43,482 bases of DNA from an uncultured bacterium (lineage in GTDB: Bacteria; Bacteroidota; Bacteroidia; Bacteroidales; Muribaculaceae). Below the pieces are notes generated by a model. The model was not told the DNA's origin and did no database searches. It saw only the letters and a program-made list of their open reading frames with translations. The stretch is taken from contig CAJMMT010000020.1 of the NCBI GenBank assembly GCA_905214715.1, forward strand, positions 1-43,482. Direction: 5' to 3'. A program made the position numbers and the translations under genes. Below are positions 18,300-25,314 of the stretch, piece after piece (within the stretch, counting starts at the first letter, position 1; every line of letters begins with the position of its first letter).

Positions 18300-19295
18300 T
18301 CAAGGCACGATTACTTTATCGAGAATGTTGGTTATCACCTCGTCGGCGTCGATGTTGTTTGCCTCAGCCTCGTAAGTCAGGCCAATGCGGTGGCGCATCA
18401 CATCATGGCAGACGGCACGCACGTCTTCTGGTATCACATATCCACGTCCCTGCAGGAATGCGTAGGCGCGGCTGGCAAATGCGAGTGAAATCGACGCACG
18501 CGGAGAAGCACCGTAAGCGATAATGCTCTGGAGGTCGAGCAGACCGAATTTCTCTGGTTCGCGTGTGGCGAATACAATGTCGACGATATAGTTTTCTATC
18601 TTTTCGTCGATGTATATCTGCTGTACTATCTTCTGTATCTCAAGCACGTCCCGGGTGCTCACCAAGGCGTTCACCTCTTCCTGAGCCCCGCTTATATTCT
18701 GACGTATGATAACCTTCTCCTCCTCCTTGGTCGGATATCCGATAACCACTTTCAGCAGGAAACGGTCGGTCTGCGCTTCGGGCAGAGGATATGTACCCTC
18801 CTGCTCGATAGGGTTCTGGGTAGCCATAACCAGGAACGGACGGTCGAGAGGGAATGTCTCTTCGCCGATAGTTACCTGACGCTCCTGCATGGCTTCGAGC
18901 AGAGCGCTCTGCACTTTGGCCGGAGCGCGGTTTATCTCGTCGGCCAACACGAAGTTGGCGAAAATCGGGCCTTTCTTAACCTCGAAAGTTTCTTTCTTCA
19001 CGCTGTATATCAGCGTGCCTATCACATCGGCGGGAAGGAGGTCGGGGGTAAACTGTATACGGCTGTATTTTGAATCCACAAGTCGGGCGAGGGTCTTGAT
19101 CGCGAGGGTCTTGGCAAGGCCAGGAACACCCTCAAGAAGAACGTGCCCGTTGCACAGCAGGGCTATCAGCAGGGAGTCTACCAGATGTTTCTGACCCACG
19201 ATATTGCGCGACATGCCGCTGCGTATCAGGCTCAGGAAATTACTTTTGCTGGCTATCAAATCATTAAGTTCCCTAATATTTACTGTCTCGTTCAT
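18300..19295 (-). CDS. moxR: MoxR-type AAA+ ATPase
   Basis: The product has 331 residues, starting MNETVNIRELND; a start nine codons upstream is possible but less typical. Walker A GVPGLAKT (56-63), Walker B VLADEIN (116-122), the pore-loop region EAMQERQVTIGEE and sensor ATQNPIEQEGTYPLPEAQTDRF are typical of MoxR. These ATPases act as chaperones that activate or assemble proteins with VWA domains. It heads the bat cluster, with a -7 box at 19320-19327. The eight genes run to batE without a visible terminator, so one transcript is likely. Confidence 0.93.
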   Translation of the reverse strand: MNETVNIRELNDLIASKSNFLSLIRSGMSRNIVGQKHLVDSLLIALLCNGHVLLEGVPGLAKTLAIKTLARLVDSKYSRIQFTPDLLPADVIGTLIYSVKKETFEVKKGPIFANFVLADEINRAPAKVQSALLEAMQERQVTIGEETFPLDRPFLVMATQNPIEQEGTYPLPEAQTDRFLLKVVIGYPTKEEEKVIIRQNISGAQEEVNALVSTRDVLEIQKIVQQIYIDEKIENYIVDIVFATREPEKFGLLDLQSIIAYGASPRASISLAFASRAYAFLQGRGYVIPEDVRAVCHDVMRHRIGLTYEAEANNIDADEVITNILDKVIVP

Positions 19296-19319
19296 ATGTT
19301 TATTTATAATCCTTTTTCG

Positions 19320-19327
19320 CAAAATTA
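19320..19327 (-). promoter_or_regulatory. -7 box of the bat cluster
   Basis: Minus-strand TAATTTTG fits TAnnTTTG, with a CTTG 22 bases upstream as a weak -33. A start near 19313 gives a leader of about 18 nt before moxR. Confidence 0.4.
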
Positions 19328-19404
19328 ACCTTTTATTCCCCTATCTTGTCAAGATGCCGTGTTAAATAAGGTTTAATAATGTAAGCGTTTATTACCACGG
19401 CCTA

Positions 19405-20448
19405 TCACTCCTGACTGAACGCATTCCAGCCCTGGGCCTTTATAGGTAATTCCTGACCGTCGCGCGTTACCATGGCGGCTCCGAGTTCAGGTTTGGTCAC
19501 GTAACCTATCATACTGATTCCGGGAATTTTCTCCACTTTCTCGCGGTCGGTAAGTGGCACTGTAAACAGCAGCTCATAATCTTCACCGCCGTTCATGGCT
19601 GCCGTTACCAGATTCATGTTGAGTTCTTCGGCCATGGCCGCCGTCTGGTAGTCTATCGGTATGCGGTCCTCATACACCCGGCAACCCGTTTCCGATGCCT
19701 TACATATATGCAGCAGTTCCGATGAAAGACCGTCGCTAACATCCATCATGGATGTAGGTTCTATGCCGTGCTGGCGCAGGGCTTCCACCACATCCTTGCG
19801 GGCCTCAGGTTTCAGCTGGCGTTCCAGTATGTATTCCTTGCCTGAGAAATCGGGGGTGAATTCGGCTCCGGCATTCGCTCCTACGCAGTTCTCGCGCTCG
19901 AGCAGCTGCAGCCCCATATAGGCCGCTCCCAGGTCGCCGCTTACACAAATGATGTCGGTAGGTTTGGCTCCACCGCGTTTTATAGCCTTGCCGCGTTCAC
20001 ACTCGCCGAGGCACGTTACGCTTATCACCAGACCGGTTACCGATGCCGAGGTATCTCCTCCTACGAGGTCTACACCGTATATCTCGCATGCCAGTCTTAT
20101 GCCGTCGTAGATAGCCTCGATGTTTTCAAGTGTGAACCGGCTTGAGATTCCCAAGCTCACGGTTATCTGGCGCGGCGTACCGCCCATAGCGTAGATGTCG
20201 CTGAAATTCACTATCGCGGCCTTATAACCCAAGTGTTTCAAAGGCACATACCTCACGTCGAAATGAATACCTTCAAGCAGGAGGTCGGTAGTTACAAGCA
20301 CTTCCTTTTCGCCGTAATACATTATGGCTGCATCGTCGCCCACGCCGTGGACGCTCGACTCATTGCGCAAAGGAAAATCTTTGGTAAGTCTCTCGATCAG
20401 CCCGAACTCACCCAGGCTGGATATTTCTGTCTGCTTCTGCTCTGACAT
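19405..20448 (-). CDS. thiL: Thiamine-monophosphate kinase
   Basis: The product has 347 residues from MSEQKQTEISSLGEFGLIERL; an ATG 13 codons earlier is less typical. Typical ThiL/PurM-fold motifs are GVGDDAAIMYY, VTTDLLLEGIHFD, IYAMGGTPRQITVSLG, DLVGGDTSAS and MMDVSDGLSSEL. It phosphorylates thiamine monophosphate to thiamine diphosphate with ATP. It lies just upstream of the bat cluster on the same strand (109 bases away). In related Bacteroidales I recall thiL next to punA; here an AT-rich island separates them. A -7 box is present at 20531-20538. Confidence 0.95.
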   Translation of the reverse strand: MSEQKQTEISSLGEFGLIERLTKDFPLRNESSVHGVGDDAAIMYYGEKEVLVTTDLLLEGIHFDVRYVPLKHLGYKAAIVNFSDIYAMGGTPRQITVSLGISSRFTLENIEAIYDGIRLACEIYGVDLVGGDTSASVTGLVISVTCLGECERGKAIKRGGAKPTDIICVSGDLGAAYMGLQLLERENCVGANAGAEFTPDFSGKEYILERQLKPEARKDVVEALRQHGIEPTSMMDVSDGLSSELLHICKASETGCRVYEDRIPIDYQTAAMAEELNMNLVTAAMNGGEDYELLFTVPLTDREKVEKIPGISMIGYVTKPELGAAMVTRDGQELPIKAQGWNAFSQE

Positions 20449-20530
20449 ACAGTGATTATAATTCAATTCAAAAAAATACTCCCCCAATCATTTTAACAAT
20501 TGAGAGAGCATAAAGGATAAACGACCCCGC

Positions 20531-20538
20531 CAAATATA
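20531..20538 (-). promoter_or_regulatory. -7 box for thiL
   Basis: Minus-strand TATATTTG lies in a palindrome CAAATATATTTG (20531-20542), so the same sequence also reads as a -7 box on the plus strand. It is 83 bases before the thiL start. No clear -33. Confidence 0.35.
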
Positions 20539-20588
20539 TTTGCCATCAATCCCTATTATTATCCGGGGTTTAGCAACCGCTTAACATA

Positions 20589-20752
20589 TAAGTAACTGTG
20601 AAGAATAAATACACATATGAGAGGAACTCGTTTTTGAGGTAATTTAGCAAGCCGAGGAGGGCACAAAGCGCAGGCATTGCAACCAATGAGACCAAGTGAA
20701 AGTAATCCCAAAAGAAACCTCTCATATGTGTATTTATTTTCACAGCTACTTA
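20589..20752. mobile_element. MITE-like palindromic element
   Basis: Terminal inverted repeats 20589-20624 and 20718-20752 agree at about 33 of 36 positions; both contain AATACACATATGAGAGG and begin TAAGTA(A/G)CTGTGAA. The 93-base middle holds no gene. No transposase is present, so it would be a non-autonomous element. Its right end supplies the AAG-TAG that ends the neighbouring lipoprotein gene. Alternatively it could be a folded RNA or a bidirectional terminator. Confidence 0.6.
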
Positions 20753-21909
20753 GATTGTAAACCTACATAATATTGACCATAATCAAATTCCCTAATATCA
20801 ACCCGTTCATTGCGCGGTCTCACTCTTTTCTCTTTTATCTTTTTACCTGGAGCATCAGCACTAACATCAGAATCCCTCCACCAATAATTTACATATCCAG
20901 ACCAAATATTATCTTTATCCATAGCATAAGTGGCAACAACGAAACATGGAGTATTTGTCGGCGTTATTGCAAAACTTGCAGACTGAATGCATGGGGCCAT
21001 CTTATCAGGATATTTTTCTATAGCATTTAATATGAAACGGGCTATATATGAGTACGGTTTGTCATAAAGTGTCATATCTTCCAATGTCTTACCAGACTGC
21101 GAAACATAATAGTATTCTTTTGTGTAGGCGTTAATCGTAGTTTTCCATGTCCATTGGCTACCGTTCCACTTTGGCCAACTGATTTTCGCCTCAGGCTGAT
21201 TATAGGCACTTTTTGTTTTAACCGAAGTCTTTACAATATCTCCCCGCTTCCCATTAGAATCAAATCCCAATGTAATTATGACATATTCATAATCAGAAGT
21301 TAACCAGTTCTCACCATCGATAGACCCTACAGTATAAAAGTAATGGTGTGAATCTTCCACTGTCTGGGGCTTAAGGGATTTCAGTTCAGACTCTATTTCA
21401 TTGTCAGTGTAACTCAAAGCCTTATTCTTTTCCATTAATGTCCAATAGAAGTAACTAACGTTTTTATCACATATAAAATTACACCCAATCTCATCACTCA
21501 ATGCGACAATATCGTCAGGCGCAACATTGCAATTACTCTTAAATGCAGCATTTTGTGTTACATCTATTTCCTTTATAATATTACCTGCAGTTACTGTAAC
21601 TTTTCCATTACGAATGGAAGAACTTAGGTTGTCTGAATTAACTGTAATGGAAATTGAACCATCACCATTACCAATTTTGGGAGAAATGTCAATCCAGTCA
21701 CAGTCTGATTTCGTTGACCACTCATCTGTGCAAGTTACATTTACCCATTGATGCTCTCCGGCTGCACTTGAAAATTGCAGTTCCTGTGCGCTAAGGTTTA
21801 ATATCTGTATTTCTTCGGGTTCATCTTTATCCGAAGAACATCCGGCAAAAAAGAATGCAAGCAAGAGTTGAGTTAAGGCCCAAAAGGTGCCTATTAATCT
21901 AAGTTCCAT
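20746..21909 (-). CDS. BACON-domain lipoprotein
   Basis: The product has 387 residues from MELRLIG (an ATG five codons upstream is also possible). A hydrophobic signal with lipobox FFFAGC is followed by SSDKDEPEE, an acidic stretch typical of surface-exposed Bacteroidetes lipoproteins. Residues about 35-105 form a BACON domain (LSAQELQFSSAAGEHQWVNV, DWIDISPKIGNGDGSISITV, KVTVTAGNIIKEIDVTQNA). The remaining part (FYWTLMEKNKALSY, YYYVSQSGKTLEDM) looks like FnIII/BACON-linked surface domains; function unknown. Base composition is more AT-rich than its neighbours. Its last Lys codon and stop lie in the inverted repeat of the MITE-like element, so the original C-terminus may have been changed. Confidence 0.82.
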   Translation of the reverse strand: MELRLIGTFWALTQLLLAFFFAGCSSDKDEPEEIQILNLSAQELQFSSAAGEHQWVNVTCTDEWSTKSDCDWIDISPKIGNGDGSISITVNSDNLSSSIRNGKVTVTAGNIIKEIDVTQNAAFKSNCNVAPDDIVALSDEIGCNFICDKNVSYFYWTLMEKNKALSYTDNEIESELKSLKPQTVEDSHHYFYTVGSIDGENWLTSDYEYVIITLGFDSNGKRGDIVKTSVKTKSAYNQPEAKISWPKWNGSQWTWKTTINAYTKEYYYVSQSGKTLEDMTLYDKPYSYIARFILNAIEKYPDKMAPCIQSASFAITPTNTPCFVVATYAMDKDNIWSGYVNYWWRDSDVSADAPGKKIKEKRVRPRNERVDIREFDYGQYYVGLQSK

Positions 21910-21948
21910 AATATTAACATGCATATCCCATTGTCCCGAATTGATATG

Positions 21949-22065
21949 CTATTGGCAGTTTTTGAGTAAAAAAATAGCGTGGAACAATGTCAGTTCATCT
22001 TGCTCAAGGCATCGCCAAACGCCATCTCTACGATAAACAGTCCACTCCCACGCCTTATCGAACAT
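21949..22065 (-). CDS. Possible 38-residue small ORF
   Basis: The frame reads MFDKAWEWTVYRRDGVWRC and so on, ending LLKNCQ. The open frame also continues upstream for 17 codons through the repeated element without a start codon (NKTLIPVAYPFPDKG). The composition is protein-like, but the matching part at 43.4 kb diverges after DKG. This may be a remnant of a longer gene or chance. Confidence 0.2.
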   Translation of the reverse strand: MFDKAWEWTVYRRDGVWRCLEQDELTLFHAIFLLKNCQ

Positions 22066-22069
22066 CTTT

Positions 22070-22181
22070 CCCTTGTCGGGAAATGGATATGCGACAGGTA
22101 TGAGCGTTTTATTGACCGCTTAATCCCGTAGATCTAATAATTTGGCGATTTTAGAGCAAAGGATAAAGCTGAAAACGCTTT
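22070..22181 (-). repeat. Copy 1 of a repeated element (partner at 43311-43420)
   Basis: On the minus strand, AAAGCGTTTT and GCTTTATCC (22181-22161), AAATCGCCAA (22151-22142) and a 52-base block (22121-22070) recur in the same order and near-identical spacing at 43311-43420. The 52-base blocks are identical at 45 positions, and all seven differences are transitions. AGCGTTTT (22179-22172) and AAAACGCT (22110-22103) can pair. It lies upstream of the BACON lipoprotein gene on the same strand, so it may be a regulatory leader, a small RNA or a mobile-element fragment. Confidence 0.6.
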
Positions 22182-22191
22182 ATAAATATGT

Positions 22192-22221
22192 AAAAACACT
22201 GAAACCAATAGGCTTCAGTGT
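22192..22221 (-). terminator. Terminator of the four-helix-bundle gene
   Basis: Perfect eight-base arms ACACTGAA (22196-22203) and TTCAGTGT (22214-22221) are followed on the minus strand by TTTTT. It lies 40 bases past the stop at 22261. Confidence 0.7.
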
Positions 22222-22222
22222 G

Positions 22223-22230
22223 CAAATATA
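22223..22230 (-). promoter_or_regulatory. -7 box in front of repeat copy 1
   Basis: Minus-strand TATATTTG, with no clear -33. Its start site would fall inside the terminator hairpin just downstream, so activity is uncertain; it is reported because copy 2 also has a promoter in a similar place. Confidence 0.3.
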
Positions 22231-22260
22231 AAAAAATATTATGATTTACAGGGTTATACT

Positions 22261-22443
22261 TTAAATTAATTGATTAGGATTATTGGAATTATTGGAGGAA
22301 TTGGAACTATTGGAGCTATTTGAGTTATTAGAACTATTGGGATGGCTCTGATTATTCCTATTGTTCCAATTATTCTGATTATTCCTATTGTTCTGATTAT
22401 TCCAATTATTCTGATTATTCCAATTGTTTTGATTATTCTGATT
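22261..22443. repeat. 9-nt coding repeats (Asn-rich tail)
   Basis: Degenerate nine-base units coding Asn-Asn-Gln, Asn-Asn-Trp and Asn-Asn-Arg, then short Ser/Asn units. Whole-unit changes would keep the frame, so the tail could vary in length between strains. Confidence 0.8.
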
Positions 22444-22983
22444 GCTGCGGTAGTTGCGCCGGGCGGTGCTCATGGCTTCGCGGATGCCGCCGCTTTCAAG
22501 AAAACGGCGTTGCTGTGATATCAACATCCTATCAAGAAGATATTCCGTCTGAATTATCAAAGTGATGGCAAGATTACAGAACTCCTCTGCCGGGAGTCTG
22601 CAGCATAATTCTATATATTCCCTATCGAACTTATCGGTGCGTACATACTCGCGCAATTTCTTTATTCTGGGATGATCTTTAGACCATAACTGAAGATTTT
22701 TGAACAAAAGATAATCTGCATAATCTTCCTGCAATTCACACAGTGAAGCCCGCGCCACATTGGTAAGCTTAATTTCTGTTTCTTTGGATGTAGTGGCAGC
22801 CGCACTTCCTTCGACGATATTCTGCTTGCAACTACGTGCAGCTTGCTGCATCTGATCTATAGTACGTGAGCCGCGGGGCACGAAACGTTCCACAAAAATC
22901 TCTGTCATAACAGAGATTTTCTGCGCTAATTTAAAACACAACAGGTTGCGATAATCACCATTTGAATGCAAAAATTCACTCAT
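22261..22983 (-). CDS. Four-helix-bundle (S23-like) protein with Asn-rich suffix
   Basis: The product has 240 residues. Residues 1-180 match four-helix-bundle proteins of the S23/Avd type with a 'suffix' region (NLLCFKLAQKISVMTEIFVE, QMQQAARSCKQNIVEGSAAA, VARASLCELQEDYADYLLF). Residues 181-237 are low complexity: about ten NN(Q/W/R) triplets and then a Ser/Asn run, coded by 9-nt units. Relatives are found inside 23S rRNA introns, in diversity-generating retroelements and as stand-alone genes; none of those partners is here. A two-box promoter (23068-23099) and a leader with four 9-nt repeats precede it. The molecular role is unknown. Confidence 0.8.
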   Translation of the reverse strand: MSEFLHSNGDYRNLLCFKLAQKISVMTEIFVERFVPRGSRTIDQMQQAARSCKQNIVEGSAAATTSKETEIKLTNVARASLCELQEDYADYLLFKNLQLWSKDHPRIKKLREYVRTDKFDREYIELCCRLPAEEFCNLAITLIIQTEYLLDRMLISQQRRFLESGGIREAMSTARRNYRSNQNNQNNWNNQNNWNNQNNRNNQNNWNNRNNQSHPNSSNNSNSSNSSNSSNNSNNPNQLI

Positions 22984-23018
22984 GCCAATATCCCAAATTT
23001 CAATATTGAATATTATGA

Positions 23019-23054
23019 ATTCAAATAACTCAGATTACTCAAATTACCCAAATT
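23019..23054. repeat. Four 9-nt repeats in the leader of the four-helix-bundle gene
   Basis: On the plus strand ATTCAAATA, ACTCAGATT, ACTCAAATT and ACCCAAATT follow each other directly. They lie between the promoter and the start codon at 22983. Confidence 0.6.
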
Positions 23055-23067
23055 ATTAAATTTCTGC

Positions 23068-23099
23068 CAAATATAACCAAATTCCTACTTCAATCCAAA
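23068..23099 (-). promoter_or_regulatory. Two-box promoter of the four-helix-bundle gene
   Basis: Minus-strand TTTG (23099-23096) and TATATTTG (23075-23068) are 20 bases apart. The start near 23061 leaves a leader of about 78 nt containing the 9-nt repeats. Confidence 0.6.
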
Positions 23100-23223
23100 A
23101 ATCAGAAATAAAACAAAACGAAGACCGCGGAATGCGCACTGACTTCTTTACAAAGTCATAACGTATCCCGCGGATATCCCATTTTGTCCCTGTCTGGACA
23201 AAATTCCTAAAAGCGTCTCAATA

Positions 23224-24045
23224 TCAAATCTTGCCTACCATCTTCTTGATGAGATTGGTCAGCACCGGCTGGGCCGTTACCGCGGCTTTCTGAACCTCTT
23301 CGTGTGTCGGCACTTCCTTTATATCCTTACCTCCGAGGTCGGTAATCACCGAAAGGCCGAACACTTTCATGCCGGCGTGGTTGGCCACGATTACCTCAGG
23401 AACCGTCGACATTCCCACGGCATCACCACCGATCACACGGAAATATTCATATTCCGCCGGAGTTTCGAATGTAGGACCTGCCGTGCCGACATATACACCA
23501 TGCATGAGTCTTATACCCTCTTCGGCTGCGATACTGTCGGCCAATTCTATCAGCTTCGCATTATATGCTTCGGTCATGGCAGGGAAACGGGTGCCGAGTT
23601 CCTCGTAGTTCTTTCCGCGGAGCGGATTCTCGGGGAAAAGATTTATGTGGTCAGTAATCACCATCACATCACCAACCTTGAACTCCTTATTCATGCCGCC
23701 GGCGGCATTGCTCACAAACAGGGTCTCCACACCGAGCTGCTTCATTACGCGAACGGGGAATGTTACCTGCTTCATGTCGTATCCCTCATAATAGTGGAAT
23801 CGACCCTGCATGGCCATTATATATTTGCCGCCTAAAGTTCCGAAAATCAGTTTGCCACTGTGTCCCTCCACAGTCGACACCGGGAAATCGGGTATTTCCT
23901 GATAGGGCAATGTAGCCGATATTTCGATATGGTTAACCAGATCGCCGAGACCGGTGCCGAGGATCACACCGATTTTAGGCATCTCGCCTACTTTATCTTT
24001 TATATAAGCTGCGCTGGCTTTGATTTTTTCAAGCATGTTATCCAT
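23224..24045 (-). CDS. punA: Purine-nucleoside phosphorylase
   Basis: The product has 273 residues. Trimeric PNP motifs are visible: IGVILGTGLGDLV, EGHSGKLIFGTLGG, GRFHYYEGY, FVSNAAGGMN, DHINLFPENPLRG and GPTFETPAEYEYFRVIGGDAVGMST. It cleaves guanosine, inosine and their deoxy forms with phosphate for purine salvage in the cytoplasm. It follows lpxK by 113 bases on the same strand and is probably the last gene of the nrnA-to-punA operon. The start could also be the Met at residue 4. Confidence 0.95.
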   Translation of the reverse strand: MDNMLEKIKASAAYIKDKVGEMPKIGVILGTGLGDLVNHIEISATLPYQEIPDFPVSTVEGHSGKLIFGTLGGKYIMAMQGRFHYYEGYDMKQVTFPVRVMKQLGVETLFVSNAAGGMNKEFKVGDVMVITDHINLFPENPLRGKNYEELGTRFPAMTEAYNAKLIELADSIAAEEGIRLMHGVYVGTAGPTFETPAEYEYFRVIGGDAVGMSTVPEVIVANHAGMKVFGLSVITDLGGKDIKEVPTHEEVQKAAVTAQPVLTNLIKKMVGKI

Positions 24046-24158
24046 AAGTACTCAATTTAAGTAAAATTAATTTTGTTTTTACAACCCCTTCCTCTTTCAG
24101 TAACAACCAAAAACGAAATATTACCGTGCTTCCCCGGACTATCCTATATTAACTTGAA

Positions 24159-25274
24159 TCAATGTGGCTTTTTCTCTATCAATTCCTCGAGCGCAGGTAT
24201 AAAATCCGAAGGATTGGCACCTACCGTAGCCATCTCGACATCTATCGGGATATAGAAAGTAAAAGGCTTCAGCTCTTTGGGATAATAGGGATTATACGCC
24301 AGACGCACGGCATCCTTTTCAGTAGTTATTATAATCTTCCGTTCGGCTTTCATTGTCTTGAACCGTGCCGCGATCTCCTGAATATCACGCCGGGTGAAGT
24401 CATGATGGTCCGGATAATGACTTACCCGGACTCTGAAAGGATATTTACGGAAATGCCTAACAAAACTTCTCGGATTGGCCACACCCGTCAAAAGCAACGC
24501 GGCGTCGCGCGTTCCGAGCGCGTCAAGATTGACGCTATATGGCGAATCATCGGGGAAACAGGGCTGTATAGGGGAATAGGCGTAACGGGTGAAATATAGC
24601 TTCTGAAAGCTTAACAGGTCAAGATGCTTGGCAACAAGTCTGCAATCAAGTGGCGACAGGTTGTCGGGACATTTTGTCACGACAACGATATCGGCTCTGT
24701 TGGCTTGTTCGGTGCTTTCACGCAATCTTCCCAAAGGAAGCAGATTGTCGGAATAGAAAGGCCGGCTATAGTCCGTAAGCAATATCGACACTCTGGGTTT
24801 CACATACCTGTGTTGAAAAGCATCATCAAGAAGTATCAGCTGCAGGTCAGGGAACAGTCTCATTAGCTCACGAATGCCGTCGGCGCGTTTCTCGCAAACC
24901 GCCACCTTGGTTCTGAAACCATACTTACGGTATATCTGCATGGGTTCGTCGCCGATCATATCGGGAGTACTGTGATTGTTGGCAAGCACGAAACCTTTGG
25001 TCTTCCGTTTATACCCACGCGACAATACGGCCATACTGTATTTGCGACTGAGATGATCCACAATATATTCCACATGCGGAGTCTTGCCCGTTCCTCCGAC
25101 AGTCAGATTTCCGACACTGACCACAGGTATCGGGAACGTCTCCTCCTTCAGGACACCGCTGTCGAACAACTTGTTTCTTATCCAAGTGCCGGTGCCGTAC
25201 GCCCATGACAATGGAGTCAGGGCATATCTTACCAGCCTGTCGCGCATCTCATTTTTGTCGCTTGTGGCACTCAT
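24159..25274 (-). CDS. lpxK: Tetraacyldisaccharide 4'-kinase
   Basis: The product has 371 residues. LpxK features are the N-terminal helix LVRYALTPLSWAYGTGTWIRN, the extended P-loop GNLTVGGTGKT (55-65), AVLSRGYKRKTKGF, GDEPMQIYRK, LLDDAFQHRYV and TEKDAVRL. It phosphorylates the lipid A disaccharide precursor at the inner membrane, showing a Gram-negative lipid A pathway. It lies between sppA (40 bases) and punA, an order I recall from other Bacteroidales. Confidence 0.95.
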   Translation of the reverse strand: MSATSDKNEMRDRLVRYALTPLSWAYGTGTWIRNKLFDSGVLKEETFPIPVVSVGNLTVGGTGKTPHVEYIVDHLSRKYSMAVLSRGYKRKTKGFVLANNHSTPDMIGDEPMQIYRKYGFRTKVAVCEKRADGIRELMRLFPDLQLILLDDAFQHRYVKPRVSILLTDYSRPFYSDNLLPLGRLRESTEQANRADIVVVTKCPDNLSPLDCRLVAKHLDLLSFQKLYFTRYAYSPIQPCFPDDSPYSVNLDALGTRDAALLLTGVANPRSFVRHFRKYPFRVRVSHYPDHHDFTRRDIQEIAARFKTMKAERKIIITTEKDAVRLAYNPYYPKELKPFTFYIPIDVEMATVGANPSDFIPALEELIEKKPH

Positions 25275-25314
25275 ATTCTATTTCTATTCTCTCCCTTCCT
25301 TATTCCTGACCCGG

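Noticed and set aside
23181..23204. Perfect inverted repeat ATTTTGTCC/GGACAAAAT after punA considered as terminator
   Set aside because: On either strand the stem ends in A, not U, so it lacks the U-run of an intrinsic terminator; role unclear.
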